From NCBI RefSeq assembly GCF_028993555.1, contig NZ_CP118611.1:1482001-1546000 (forward strand): 64,000 nt of DNA. Direction: 5' to 3'. Shown in pieces: positions 35,879 to 43,774 of this stretch. The notes beneath the pieces are model-generated. The model saw only the letters and a list, made by a program, of their open reading frames with translations, ran no database searches and was not told the DNA's origin. The position numbers and the translations under genes were made by a program. The DNA is from Ensifer adhaerens. Lineage in GTDB: Bacteria > Pseudomonadota > Alphaproteobacteria > Rhizobiales > Rhizobiaceae. How positions within the stretch are numbered: the first letter of the stretch is position 1; every line of letters starts with the position of its first letter.

Positions 35879-37294
35879 ATGAGATACCCCCGCGATCTTC
35901 ACGGCCACGGCCCGAACTTCAAGATCACATGGCCCGACGGCGCTCGGATCGCCGTGCAATTCGTCATCAACTACGAGGAAGGTGGCGAGAACTGCGTGCT
36001 GCATGGCGATGCGGCCTCAGAGGCGTTCCTGTCGGAAATCGTCGGTGCGCAGGCCTGGCAGGGCCAGCGCCACTGGAACATGGAATCCATCTACGAATAC
36101 GGCGCACGCGCCGGCTTCTGGCGGCTGCACCGCATGTTCACCGACCGCGGCGTACCGGCCACAGTCTATGGTGTCGCCACTGCGCTGAAGCGCTCGCCCG
36201 AGCAGGTCGCCGCCATGCAGGACGCCGGCTGGGAAATCGCTTCGCACGGCCTCAAATGGATCGAGCACAAGGACTTTTCGCCCGAGCGTGAGCGCCAGGA
36301 GATCGCCGAGGCGATCCGGCTGCACACGATCGTTACCGGCGAGCGCCCGCGCGGCTGGTATACCGGACGCTGCTCCGACAACACGCTCGACCTCGTCACC
36401 GAAGCCGGTGGTTTCGACTATGTGTCGGACGCCTATGCCGACGACCTGCCCTATTGGCACGAGCATGCCGGGCGCCATCAGCTGGTCATCCCCTATACGC
36501 TCGACAGCAACGACATGCGTTTTGCGACGCCGCAGGGCTTCAACAGCGGCGACCAGTTCTTCAGCTACCTCAAGGACAGCTTCGACGTGCTCTATGCCGA
36601 AGGCACCGCCGGCGCGCCGAAGATGCTGAGCATCGGGCTCCACTGCCGCCTCGTCGGCAGGCCCGGTCGCGCCGCCGCGCTGGCCCGTTTCCTCGACTAT
36701 GTGCAGGGCCACGAAAAGGTCTGGCTGGCGAAACGCATCGATATCGCCCGCTACTGGGCCGGGGCCTATCCCTACAAAGCCTGGGACGATCGCCCGTCGC
36801 GGCTCACCGAAGAGGCCTTCGTTGCCAAATTCGGCGGCGTCTTCGAACATTCGAAATGGATCGCAAAGCGCGCCTTCCAAGGCGAACTTTCACCCGCCAA
36901 CGACACGGCGATCGGCCTTGCGGCAGCCCTTTCCGCCGTCTTCCGCGAAGCTTCGGCTGAAGAACGGCTCGCCGTTCTGATCGCTCACCCGGATCTTGCC
37001 GGCAAGCTGGCCCAGGCCAAGCGGCTCACCGAAAGTTCGACCAACGAGCAGGCATCTGCCGGCCTCGATGCACTGACCGATGCCGAGCGCGAGCGCTTCA
37101 CCACGCTCAATGCCGCCTATGTCGAAAAGTTCAAGTTCCCGTTCATCATGGCGGTCAAGGGCCGCAGCAAGGACGAAATCCTGGCGGCCTTCGAAAGCCG
37201 GATCGGCAACGATCGCGAGACGGAGTTCGAAACCGCCTGCCGTCAGGTCGAGCGCATCGCCTATCTGCGGCTCAAGGACATGCTGCCGAGCTGA
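35879..37294 (+). CDS. Bifunctional PuuE-type allantoinase / OHCU decarboxylase
   Basis: A fusion of two urate-pathway enzymes, 471 residues. Residues 1-300 are a polysaccharide-deacetylase-fold allantoinase, the metal-independent PuuE type (FVINYEEGGENCVLHGD, ASHGLKWIEHKDF, GWYTGRCSDNTLDL, YVSDAYADDLPYW). Residues 310-471 are OHCU decarboxylase (FVAKFGGVFEHSKWIAKRAF with the active-site His, then RLAVLIAHPDLAGKLAQAKR, SSTNEQASAGLDALT and FPFIMAVKGRSKDEILAAF). Together they convert OHCU to S-allantoin and then to allantoate. The start at 35879 follows GGAGGAG; an upstream ATG at 35840 would add 13 residues without similarity. It heads the plus-strand ureide genes. Confidence 0.94.
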   Translation: MRYPRDLHGHGPNFKITWPDGARIAVQFVINYEEGGENCVLHGDAASEAFLSEIVGAQAWQGQRHWNMESIYEYGARAGFWRLHRMFTDRGVPATVYGVATALKRSPEQVAAMQDAGWEIASHGLKWIEHKDFSPERERQEIAEAIRLHTIVTGERPRGWYTGRCSDNTLDLVTEAGGFDYVSDAYADDLPYWHEHAGRHQLVIPYTLDSNDMRFATPQGFNSGDQFFSYLKDSFDVLYAEGTAGAPKMLSIGLHCRLVGRPGRAAALARFLDYVQGHEKVWLAKRIDIARYWAGAYPYKAWDDRPSRLTEEAFVAKFGGVFEHSKWIAKRAFQGELSPANDTAIGLAAALSAVFREASAEERLAVLIAHPDLAGKLAQAKRLTESSTNEQASAGLDALTDAERERFTTLNAAYVEKFKFPFIMAVKGRSKDEILAAFESRIGNDRETEFETACRQVERIAYLRLKDMLPS

Positions 37295-37303
37295 GGACCG
37301 GTT

Positions 37304-38326
37304 ATGACGAGCCCCGGCGTGAGCCTGCCCGAATTCGCACTGAACGCAATCAACCTTGCCTCCGCCGGGCTCGGCGCGCGGCCGGTCTTTGCGACAGACG
37401 AGTTCTTCGCTCCGCTCGAGCGCATGCTCCAGGATGCCCCGCCGGTCTATCATCCCGGCGTCTATGACGACAACGGCAAGTGGATGGACGGCTGGGAGAC
37501 GCGGCGCCGCCGCGGCCCCGGCAATGACCACGCCATCATCGCGCTCGCCGCAAGCGGCCGTATCCACGGCTTCGGGGTCGATACGGCGCATTTCACCGGC
37601 AACTATCCCACTGCCTGCGCCATCGACGCCTGCCTGGCGCCGGATGGACCGCACGAGCGGACGGTCTGGACGGAACTTGTGGGCATGCGGCCGCTCGGAC
37701 CGAATGCCCTGCATCACTTCGAAGTCGGTTCGGCACGCGTATGGAGCCATGTGCGCCTGCGCATCTATCCGGATGGCGGCGTGGCGCGCTTCAGGGTCTA
37801 CGGTGCACCGGCCTTCGATGAGATGACCGTCGGAGATGCGGTGGTCGATCTCGCGTCATCGCTTCTCGGGGGGCGCATCATCGCCTTTTCGAACGGGCAC
37901 TACGGCCACCAGCGGCTGCTTGCGCCTGGACGTGGTATCAACATGGGCGACGGCTGGGAGACCCGCCGGCGGCGCGAGCCCGGAAACGACTGGATCGTCG
38001 TCAAGCTTGCAGCCCGTGGCGAAATCGCTCGGCTCGTCGTCGATACCGCCCACTTCAAGGGAAATTATCCGGATGCCTGCTCGCTGCAGGCGGCCGATCT
38101 TGGTGATACGGCTTGCGAGCTGGCCGCTTCGGTCACGGCGTCCGCAATGTTCTGGCGCGAAGTTCTGCCGGCGCAGAAGCTTTCCGCCGACCGCATCCAT
38201 ACCTACGGGGCGAACGAACTAACGGACTTCGGTCCCGTCACCCACGTGCGTTTCAACATCTTCCCCGACGGCGGCGTCAGCCGGTTGCGCGTCTTCGGGC
38301 GTATTGCGAAGGCCGGCACCCCTTAG
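37304..38326 (+). CDS. alc: Allantoicase
   Basis: Hydrolyses allantoate to ureidoglycolate and urea. The protein has 340 residues, made of two repeated beta-sandwich halves: each has a GWETRRRR-PGND motif (MDGWETRRRRGPGNDHAIIA and GDGWETRRRREPGNDWIVVK) followed by GVDTAHFTGNYP or VVDTAHFKGNYP. It starts 9 bases after the allantoinase fusion gene. A 10-base inverted repeat begins at its stop codon. Confidence 0.96.
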   Translation: MTSPGVSLPEFALNAINLASAGLGARPVFATDEFFAPLERMLQDAPPVYHPGVYDDNGKWMDGWETRRRRGPGNDHAIIALAASGRIHGFGVDTAHFTGNYPTACAIDACLAPDGPHERTVWTELVGMRPLGPNALHHFEVGSARVWSHVRLRIYPDGGVARFRVYGAPAFDEMTVGDAVVDLASSLLGGRIIAFSNGHYGHQRLLAPGRGINMGDGWETRRRREPGNDWIVVKLAARGEIARLVVDTAHFKGNYPDACSLQAADLGDTACELAASVTASAMFWREVLPAQKLSADRIHTYGANELTDFGPVTHVRFNIFPDGGVSRLRVFGRIAKAGTP

Positions 38327-38354
38327 ATCATTTCACTGAGGTGATGAAATGATC
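38326..38354. repeat. Perfect 10-base inverted repeat between allantoicase and ureidoglycolate lyase genes
   Basis: GATCATTTCA - CTGAGGTGA - TGAAATGATC. The arms are exact and the loop is 9 bases. No T-run follows, so it may be an operator or an mRNA hairpin rather than a terminator. It starts at the last base of the allantoicase stop codon and lies 88 bases before the next gene. Confidence 0.6.
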
Positions 38355-38441
38355 GGACCTGAACCGCAACATTCAGGAAGAACGCTTCTTGCTTTTTCTG
38401 GAGTTGCTGTCCTCGATCAACATTCGACGGAGGAGCGTCAC

Positions 38442-38927
38442 ATGAAGGAGATCGTCATACAGCCACTGACCCGGGAGGCCTTTGCGCCGTTCGGCGACGT
38501 GATTGAAACGGAGAATGCCCACAACTTCCCCATCAACGGCGGCAATGCAACCCGCTATCATGACCTCGCTAAGATCGAAACGACAGGCGACAAGGCCCGG
38601 CCGATGATCAGCCTGGTGCGCGGCGTACCCTACCCGCTGCCGCTGAAACTGACCATGGTGGAACGCCATCCGCTCGGCAGTCAGGCCTTCATTCCCTTGA
38701 GCGACAACCCGTTTCTCGTCGTCGTTTCCGGGGAGACCGACGAAGGACCGAGTGAGCCGATCGCCTTCAGGACCACGCCTGGCCAGGGTGTCAACATCGC
38801 CCGCAACGTCTGGCACGGCATCCTGACGCCGCTCGACGACGTCTCGGATTTCGCCGTGGTCGACCGCGGCGGCGAAGGCGTCAATCTGGAGGAACACTTC
38901 TTCAAGGAGCCTTTCCTGATCGTGTGA
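38442..38927 (+). CDS. allA: Ureidoglycolate lyase
   Basis: Cleaves ureidoglycolate to glyoxylate and urea, the last step of the pathway here. The protein has 161 residues, the normal AllA length, with a cupin-like fold. Visible blocks are LTREAFAPFGDVIETENAHN, MVERHPLGSQAFIPLSDNPF and GVNIARNVWHGILTPLDDVS, then DFAVVDRGGEGVNLEEHFF. I chose the ATG at 38442 behind GGAGGAGCG instead of an upstream ATG at 38349. Confidence 0.95.
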   Translation: MKEIVIQPLTREAFAPFGDVIETENAHNFPINGGNATRYHDLAKIETTGDKARPMISLVRGVPYPLPLKLTMVERHPLGSQAFIPLSDNPFLVVVSGETDEGPSEPIAFRTTPGQGVNIARNVWHGILTPLDDVSDFAVVDRGGEGVNLEEHFFKEPFLIV

Positions 38928-39014
38928 GCGAACGAATGGCCCGGTCATCCGACCGGGTCATCGGTGTTCCAGATCAGGTATTTAGTGTGTTTTCCTAATG
39001 CAGGACATCCGGCA

Positions 39015-39863
39015 TCAGTAACCGCCGTCCCGACGAAACTTCGTCGGCGTGTAGCCAGTAACCCGGCGGAAATCGCGCGAGAAGTGATAGGCGTCCGGGT
39101 AGCCGCAGACGGCCGCCACAGCGGAAACCTTGGCATCAGGGCCGACCAAAAGGCGTTTCGCCTGATTGATGCGTTCGTGGCGCAGCCAATCCATAGGCGT
39201 CGTCCCAACCATGTCGCGAAAGCGGCGAAAGAATTGCGACTGGCTGAGCCGCGCCAGAGCGGCCAGATCATCGATCTTCCAGGCGCGGGCGAGATCGTCA
39301 CGCATCGCTGAAAGTACGGCCAACAAACGGTCGCCGTCCGCTGCGTCCTCACCCGGTTCGCTCCCGGTCAGGCGCGGCCCGATCATGTCTGCGATCAGTC
39401 CGGAGATGGCCGCGCTCGCCAAGGCATCGGTCGCCGGCGAGCGTTCCGCAAGAAATCGGCTTACGCGTTTAAAGGCCGCCTGCGCGGTTTGCCGATCCCT
39501 TGGCAAAAACAAGGGCGACTGCTGAACAGCCAGGAACGTGTAGAGCGCATCAAGCCCGTGACCCTCGATCCCCATCCAGAGATAACGCCAGTTTTCGCTG
39601 TCGGGGGCGCAGCTATGCGCATAGGCTTGGGCGGTATCGAGCCAGGCGACGCTGCCCGTTTCGGCGAGGAAGCGTTGTCCGCGCACCTCTATCAGCCCAC
39701 GCCCGCCTAAAGTGTAAACGAAGACATGCTGGTGGAAGCGCTTGCGGATCGGCACCTCCTCAGGATGGGCGGTCCGGCTGCCGGCAACCAGGGCCAGATA
39801 GGGAAATGCGCCGGCGAACTTTGCCGGGGTATGAAAGTGGATATCTTCGTTTTCAGGTAGCAT
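39015..39863 (-). CDS. AraC-family transcriptional regulator
   Basis: A regulator of about 282 residues. The N-terminal cupin sensing domain has RKRFHQHVFVYTLGGRGLIE and GSVAWLDTAQAYAHSCAPDS. The C-terminal two helix-turn-helix units have IDDLAALARLSQSQFFRRFR and VSAVAAVCGYPDAYHFSRDF, then RRVTGYTPTKFRRDGGY. Several in-frame starts exist (39902, 39899, 39869, 39863); GAGA lies 8 bases before 39863. It is divergent from the P450 gene and may regulate it; a role in ureide control is also possible. The effector is unknown. Confidence 0.85.
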   Translation of the reverse strand: MLPENEDIHFHTPAKFAGAFPYLALVAGSRTAHPEEVPIRKRFHQHVFVYTLGGRGLIEVRGQRFLAETGSVAWLDTAQAYAHSCAPDSENWRYLWMGIEGHGLDALYTFLAVQQSPLFLPRDRQTAQAAFKRVSRFLAERSPATDALASAAISGLIADMIGPRLTGSEPGEDAADGDRLLAVLSAMRDDLARAWKIDDLAALARLSQSQFFRRFRDMVGTTPMDWLRHERINQAKRLLVGPDAKVSAVAAVCGYPDAYHFSRDFRRVTGYTPTKFRRDGGY

Positions 39864-39975
39864 TGCCATTTTCTCGCAGGTCATGCGAGTTTTGTCCATC
39901 ATCGTGCGAGGGGCTACTATTCCGAATGGCGCCGGGATGACGCTATCATACAGCTTTATGCACGGAGTTAAGCCC

Positions 39976-41229
39976 ATGACTGAAGCCGCGCCATCGGGCG
40001 ACGAAGCGAATTTCACCTTCGCGCCACTCTCGCCGGAATTTGCCCGCGATCCCCATCCGACCTATCGGGCGCTGCGCGAGAAGGAAGGGCTGCACTACTT
40101 TCCGGATTTCGACATCTGGCTGGCTTCGCGGTTCGAGGACGTGTCGGCGATCGTCATGGACAAGCGCATGGTACGCTCGCTCGAAGATATCGCCACGGCC
40201 GAAGAGCTTGCGAAACTCCAGCGGGACGCCAATTGGCACGACATGCCGCATCATGAGCGTTTCGTGCAGTTCAGTCTGCTCGACAGCGACGGCGCGGTGC
40301 ACGACCGGCTGCGCAAGCAGGTGTTCAAGCTGTTCACGCCGGCGATGATCGCCAAGCTCCGCGACCAGATCCAGGCCTATGTCGACCGGCTGATCGATAG
40401 CCTTGCCGATCGCGGGGAGATCGATTTCGTCGATGACCTCGCCGCCCACGTTCCGGGTCATATTATTGGTCGCTTGCTTGGCGTGCCGGACGAGGACTGT
40501 CCCCAGTTGCGCATCTGGTCGGAAAACATCGTGCAGTTCTTCGACGTCGACCGCTCGGACGCGCGCAAGGAAATCGCCGAGCGCAACACGACCGAGTTTT
40601 ACGAATATCTGACGGCGCTGAAAGGCGAACGTGAGCGGGCGCCGAAGGATGATCTCATTTCCGTGCTGATCGAGGCGGAACGCTCAGGCGCGATGAACTT
40701 CGACGAATTCATCTCGACCTGCATGCTGATCCTGATGGCCGGCCACGGCTCGACCATCGACGTACTCGGCAGCGGCATGCATGCGCTCTTGCGCTTCCCC
40801 GAGCAGATGGCGCGGCTGCGCAGCGAACCCGGCCTCATCCAGACCGGGGTGCAGGAGATGTTCCGCTACGAGTCTCCGCTCCCCTTCTTCCATCGCCATT
40901 GCGTCGAAGACGTCGAAATCTGCGGCCAGCGCTTCGAACGCGGCACCAAGTTTGGCCTGCTCTACGGCGCTGCCAATCGCGATCCCAAGCAGTTCGAGAA
41001 TGCCGACAGCTTCGATATCGGCCGCACGCCCAACCGGCATCTCGCCTTCGGCGGTGGCGTGCATTTCTGTCTCGGCAACCACCTCGCACGCCTCGACATG
41101 GATATCATCTTCAGCACGCTGCTTCGCCGCTTCCCGACGATCGAACTCGTCGAAAGGCAACCCGAATACAAGCGCGGACTGTCTGTGCGCGGACCCAAGC
41201 GGTTGAAGATCGCCATACGTCCGGCCTGA
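39976..41229 (+). CDS. Cytochrome P450
   Basis: A soluble bacterial P450 of 417 residues, a monooxygenase of unknown substrate. The heme loop is LAFGGGVHFCLGNHLAR (the Cys ligand) and the ExxR helix is QEMFRYESP. The I-helix reads LMAGHGSTIDVLG: the usual acidic residue before Ser/Thr in the AGxET/AGxDT motif is Gly here, so proton delivery may be unusual. The start at 39976 follows GGAG; an upstream ATG at 39883 is less likely. It is followed 37 bases later by a ferredoxin, its probable electron donor. No ferredoxin reductase is adjacent. Confidence 0.93.
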   Translation: MTEAAPSGDEANFTFAPLSPEFARDPHPTYRALREKEGLHYFPDFDIWLASRFEDVSAIVMDKRMVRSLEDIATAEELAKLQRDANWHDMPHHERFVQFSLLDSDGAVHDRLRKQVFKLFTPAMIAKLRDQIQAYVDRLIDSLADRGEIDFVDDLAAHVPGHIIGRLLGVPDEDCPQLRIWSENIVQFFDVDRSDARKEIAERNTTEFYEYLTALKGERERAPKDDLISVLIEAERSGAMNFDEFISTCMLILMAGHGSTIDVLGSGMHALLRFPEQMARLRSEPGLIQTGVQEMFRYESPLPFFHRHCVEDVEICGQRFERGTKFGLLYGAANRDPKQFENADSFDIGRTPNRHLAFGGGVHFCLGNHLARLDMDIIFSTLLRRFPTIELVERQPEYKRGLSVRGPKRLKIAIRPA

Positions 41230-41266
41230 TCCGCACCGAACCAAATTCCAGATCCGGAGAATACCC

Positions 41267-41587
41267 ATGCCCAAAATCGTCTTCATCGATGCGGACGGCA
41301 AGACGAAGGAAGTCCAGGCGGAGGTCGGCCAGTCGCTGATGTCAGCCGCGGTGCAGAATGGCATCGACGCTATTGCCGCCGAATGCGGCGGCTCCTGCGC
41401 CTGCGGCACCTGTCACTGCTACATCGACGGCGAGTGGAGCGACCGCTTGCCGGCGCCCGAGTTCCAGGAACAGGACATGATTGAGTGCGTCGTCAATCCG
41501 AACGAACGCAGCCGCTTGAGCTGTCAGATCACGGTCTCCGCCGAGCTTGACGGCCTGGTCGTGCACCTGCCTTCCGCACAGTACTAA
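41267..41587 (+). CDS. [2Fe-2S] ferredoxin, putidaredoxin/adrenodoxin type
   Basis: An electron carrier of 106 residues. Cluster ligands are in AAECGGSCACGTCHCYIDGE and RLSCQITVSAELDGL, the Cys-X5-Cys-X2-Cys ... Cys pattern of P450-linked ferredoxins. PKIVFIDADGKTKEVQAE is the usual N-terminus. It lies directly after the P450 gene, so it probably reduces that P450. Confidence 0.95.
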   Translation: MPKIVFIDADGKTKEVQAEVGQSLMSAAVQNGIDAIAAECGGSCACGTCHCYIDGEWSDRLPAPEFQEQDMIECVVNPNERSRLSCQITVSAELDGLVVHLPSAQY

Positions 41588-41662
41588 GCAAGCCCGAAAC
41601 CGGGCGAAATGGTTTCGCTTTGCATCGGCTTAACTCAAATCCTTAAACCAGATACTGAGAAA

Positions 41663-41691
41663 GGCCGGAGCAAGATTATGCTGCTCCGGCC
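41663..41691. terminator. Hairpin between convergent ferredoxin and permease genes
   Basis: GGCCGGAGCA - AGATTATGC - TGCTCCGGCC has exact 10-base arms. It lies between the ferredoxin stop and the end of the minus-strand permease gene. It could act as a bidirectional terminator, although the T-runs are weak. Confidence 0.65.
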
Positions 41692-41754
41692 CGTATTTAC
41701 GAGGAAACATTACATCGACGCAGCAGCTGCGCCCCGGCCAATTTCCTCTGGTTG

Positions 41755-43047
41755 TTACTCTGCAAAGAACGCGAAGCGAACGACGAAAAGCGCCGCAACG
41801 AGCTGGGTTGCCGGATGGATGACGCTCCATTTGCCGGTGCAGACCTTGAGCACGACGTAGCTGACGAAGCCGAATGCGAGACCGTTGGCGATCGAGTAAG
41901 TGAAGGGCATGGCAAGCGCTGTCAGCGCAGCCGGGGCCGCTTCCGTCAGGTCGTCCCAGTCGACTTCGGTCAGTTCGCGCATCATCAGGCCGGCGACGTA
42001 GAGCAAAGCCGGAGCCGTCGCATAGGACGGAACCGCAGCAGCCAGCGGCGAGAAGAACAATGCTGCCAGGAACAGCACGCAGACGGTGAGTGCCGTCAGA
42101 CCCGTGCGGCCGCCAGCCTGGACGCCCGAGGCGCTTTCGACATAGGCCGTCGTGCTGCTGGTACCGATCAGCGAGCCAGCGACAATGGCGGTGCTGTCGG
42201 CAAGAAGCGCGCGGCCGAGGCGGCTCGGCTTGCCCTCTTCCACCAGCTTGGCGCGCTTGGCGACGCCGATCAGGGTGCCGGTGGCGTCGAAGACTTCGAC
42301 GAGCACGAAGACGAGGATGACGTGCAGCAGGCCGCCATGCAGAGCGCCCATGATGTCGAGCTGCAAGAAGGTCGGCGCGATGCTCGGCGGAGCCGAGACC
42401 ACGCCCTTGAACTCGCTGACCCCGAGGATCATCGACAGAACCGTCACGACGAGGATGCCGATAAGGATCGAACCGCGAACCTTCAGCGCGTCGAGTACGG
42501 CGATGACGAAGAAACCGAGGATGGCAAGCAGCGGACCGGTCTGCTTGAGATCGCCGAGACCGACGAGCGTTGCCGGATTGTCAACGACGATGCCGGCGTT
42601 CTTCAAGGCGATGATGCCGAGGAAGAGGCCGATACCGGTGGCGATCGCACTTCTCAGCGAATGCGGAATGCCGGCAATCAGCCAGCTTCGCACGCCCGTC
42701 ACGGTCAGGATCAGGAAGATCACGCCCGAGATGAAGACCGCGCCCAGCGCCTGCTGCCAGGTGAAGCCGAGGGCGGCGACGACGGTGAAGGCGAAGAAGG
42801 CGTTGAGGCCCATGCCGGGCGCCATGCCGATCGGCCAGTTGGCGACGAGCGCCATGACGGCGGAGCCGAGCGCGGCGGCAATACAGGTTGCGACGAAAAC
42901 GGCATCCCTATCCATGCCCGTGCTCGACAGGATGTCGGGGTTGACGAAGATGATGTAGGACATCGTCAGGAATGTCGTGATACCGGCGATCACCTCGGTG
43001 CGCGCCGTCGTCTGATGCTCTTTCAGCTTGAATAGTCGTTCAAACAT
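41755..43047 (-). CDS. NCS2-family purine permease (AzgA/GhxP-like)
   Basis: An inner-membrane transporter of 430 residues that takes up adenine, guanine or hypoxanthine with protons. Hydrophobic helices cover nearly the full length, with the family stretches TTFLTMSYIIFVNPDILSST, MALVANWPIGMAPGMGLNAF, GVIFLILTVTGVRSWLIAGI and SSTTAYVESASGVQAGGRTG. The start at 43047 has GGAGGAAAG upstream, better than an in-frame ATG at 43131. It fits beside the purine breakdown genes and shares an upstream motif with them. The exact base imported is not known. Confidence 0.92.
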   Translation of the reverse strand: MFERLFKLKEHQTTARTEVIAGITTFLTMSYIIFVNPDILSSTGMDRDAVFVATCIAAALGSAVMALVANWPIGMAPGMGLNAFFAFTVVAALGFTWQQALGAVFISGVIFLILTVTGVRSWLIAGIPHSLRSAIATGIGLFLGIIALKNAGIVVDNPATLVGLGDLKQTGPLLAILGFFVIAVLDALKVRGSILIGILVVTVLSMILGVSEFKGVVSAPPSIAPTFLQLDIMGALHGGLLHVILVFVLVEVFDATGTLIGVAKRAKLVEEGKPSRLGRALLADSTAIVAGSLIGTSSTTAYVESASGVQAGGRTGLTALTVCVLFLAALFFSPLAAAVPSYATAPALLYVAGLMMRELTEVDWDDLTEAAPAALTALAMPFTYSIANGLAFGFVSYVVLKVCTGKWSVIHPATQLVAALFVVRFAFFAE

Positions 43048-43297
43048 CTTTCCTCCCTTGGCGGCGTCACCACGACGCAGCCGAACGACAGTGAGCGGGA
43101 AACCGTCTCCTCCAGTTCCCGACCAGTGCATTTCGAACGCCCGGAGTTTCCGGAGCGATCGCTTGGCTTAAGGCTTCTTGCCGGCTGGCGATCGTCCGCC
43201 CTCTTTCAGACGATGCGAATGCCCCTTGCACAGCCTTTGGATTGTGCGACTTCCGGAGCCGGACCGCTAGCCGTCCATTCCCGGGATCGGCGATGAA

Positions 43298-43318
43298 AGA
43301 CTTTCAAATTTTTCGGGG
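43298..43318. promoter_or_regulatory. Shared upstream motif, copy 2
   Basis: AGACTTTCAAA, then TTTTT, then CGGGG lies about 250 bases upstream of the purine permease start and about 150 bases before the copper chaperone. It closely resembles the string at 35789-35812 in the uraH/allantoinase region. The 420-base gap 43048-43467 also contains the copper-type promoter at 43408 and no other gene I can support. Confidence 0.4.
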
Positions 43319-43407
43319 CATTTGTCGGCACCGAAACGGTGCCTTTCGCGTCTTCGCCACCATCCGAAAGGCCCGGAAACCCTCGAAAAAATATGTTGAA
43401 AGGGCAT

Positions 43408-43439
43408 CTTGACCTTCCAACGGTGGGAAACGCCATGTT
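43408..43439 (+). promoter_or_regulatory. CueR/HmrR-type copper promoter
   Basis: CTTGACCTTCCAACGGTGGG contains a -35-like TTGACC and the ACCTTCC-N7-GGAA dyad bound by MerR-type copper regulators. A -10-like CATGTT lies 19 bases after the -35, the long spacer typical of MerR promoters. It reads into the copper chaperone gene 30 bases downstream. The regulator gene itself is not in the window. Confidence 0.7.
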
Positions 43440-43467
43440 CTCTCACAACGAAACGAAGGAGACAAGC

Positions 43468-43665
43468 ATGCAGACCTACAAGATCGACAACATGACCTGT
43501 GGCCACTGCGCCGGTGCCGTCCAGAAGGCAATCCTGAGCGTCGACCCGCAGGCGACGATCAAGGTTGATCTCGGCAATCGGGAAGTCAGCGTCGAAACCG
43601 CCGCTGCTCCAGGCCCGGTCGCGGAAGCCCTGAAGGCTGCCGGCTACGAAAGCCGTGCACTCTAG
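43468..43665 (+). CDS. copZ: Copper chaperone, heavy-metal-associated domain
   Basis: A cytoplasmic protein of 65 residues. The Cu(I) site is MTCGHC at residues 9-14, followed by the ferredoxin-like fold AGAVQKAILSVDPQATIKVD and AEALKAAGYESRAL. It matches CopZ and free HMA-domain chaperones in length. AAGGAGAC precedes the ATG at 43468. The CueR/HmrR-type promoter upstream agrees with copper induction. No P-type ATPase gene is adjacent. Confidence 0.93.
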   Translation: MQTYKIDNMTCGHCAGAVQKAILSVDPQATIKVDLGNREVSVETAAAPGPVAEALKAAGYESRAL

Positions 43666-43774
43666 ACGATGGCCCGCGCAGAAGACGACCTGCCTCGATA
43701 CGTCAATCAAGGGCCGTGAACCATCCACGGCCCCAGCCTTTCCGCGACAATGACACCCGCGTATCCGCCCAAGG

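Noticed and set aside
34579..36291. Plus-strand open frame of 570 codons across xdhA, uraH and the allantoinase start
   Set aside because: It crosses three real genes and a promoter region and shows no family features.
43048..43407. Purine riboswitch upstream of the purine permease gene
   Set aside because: No three-way-junction stem pattern or conserved purine-aptamer loops could be seen.
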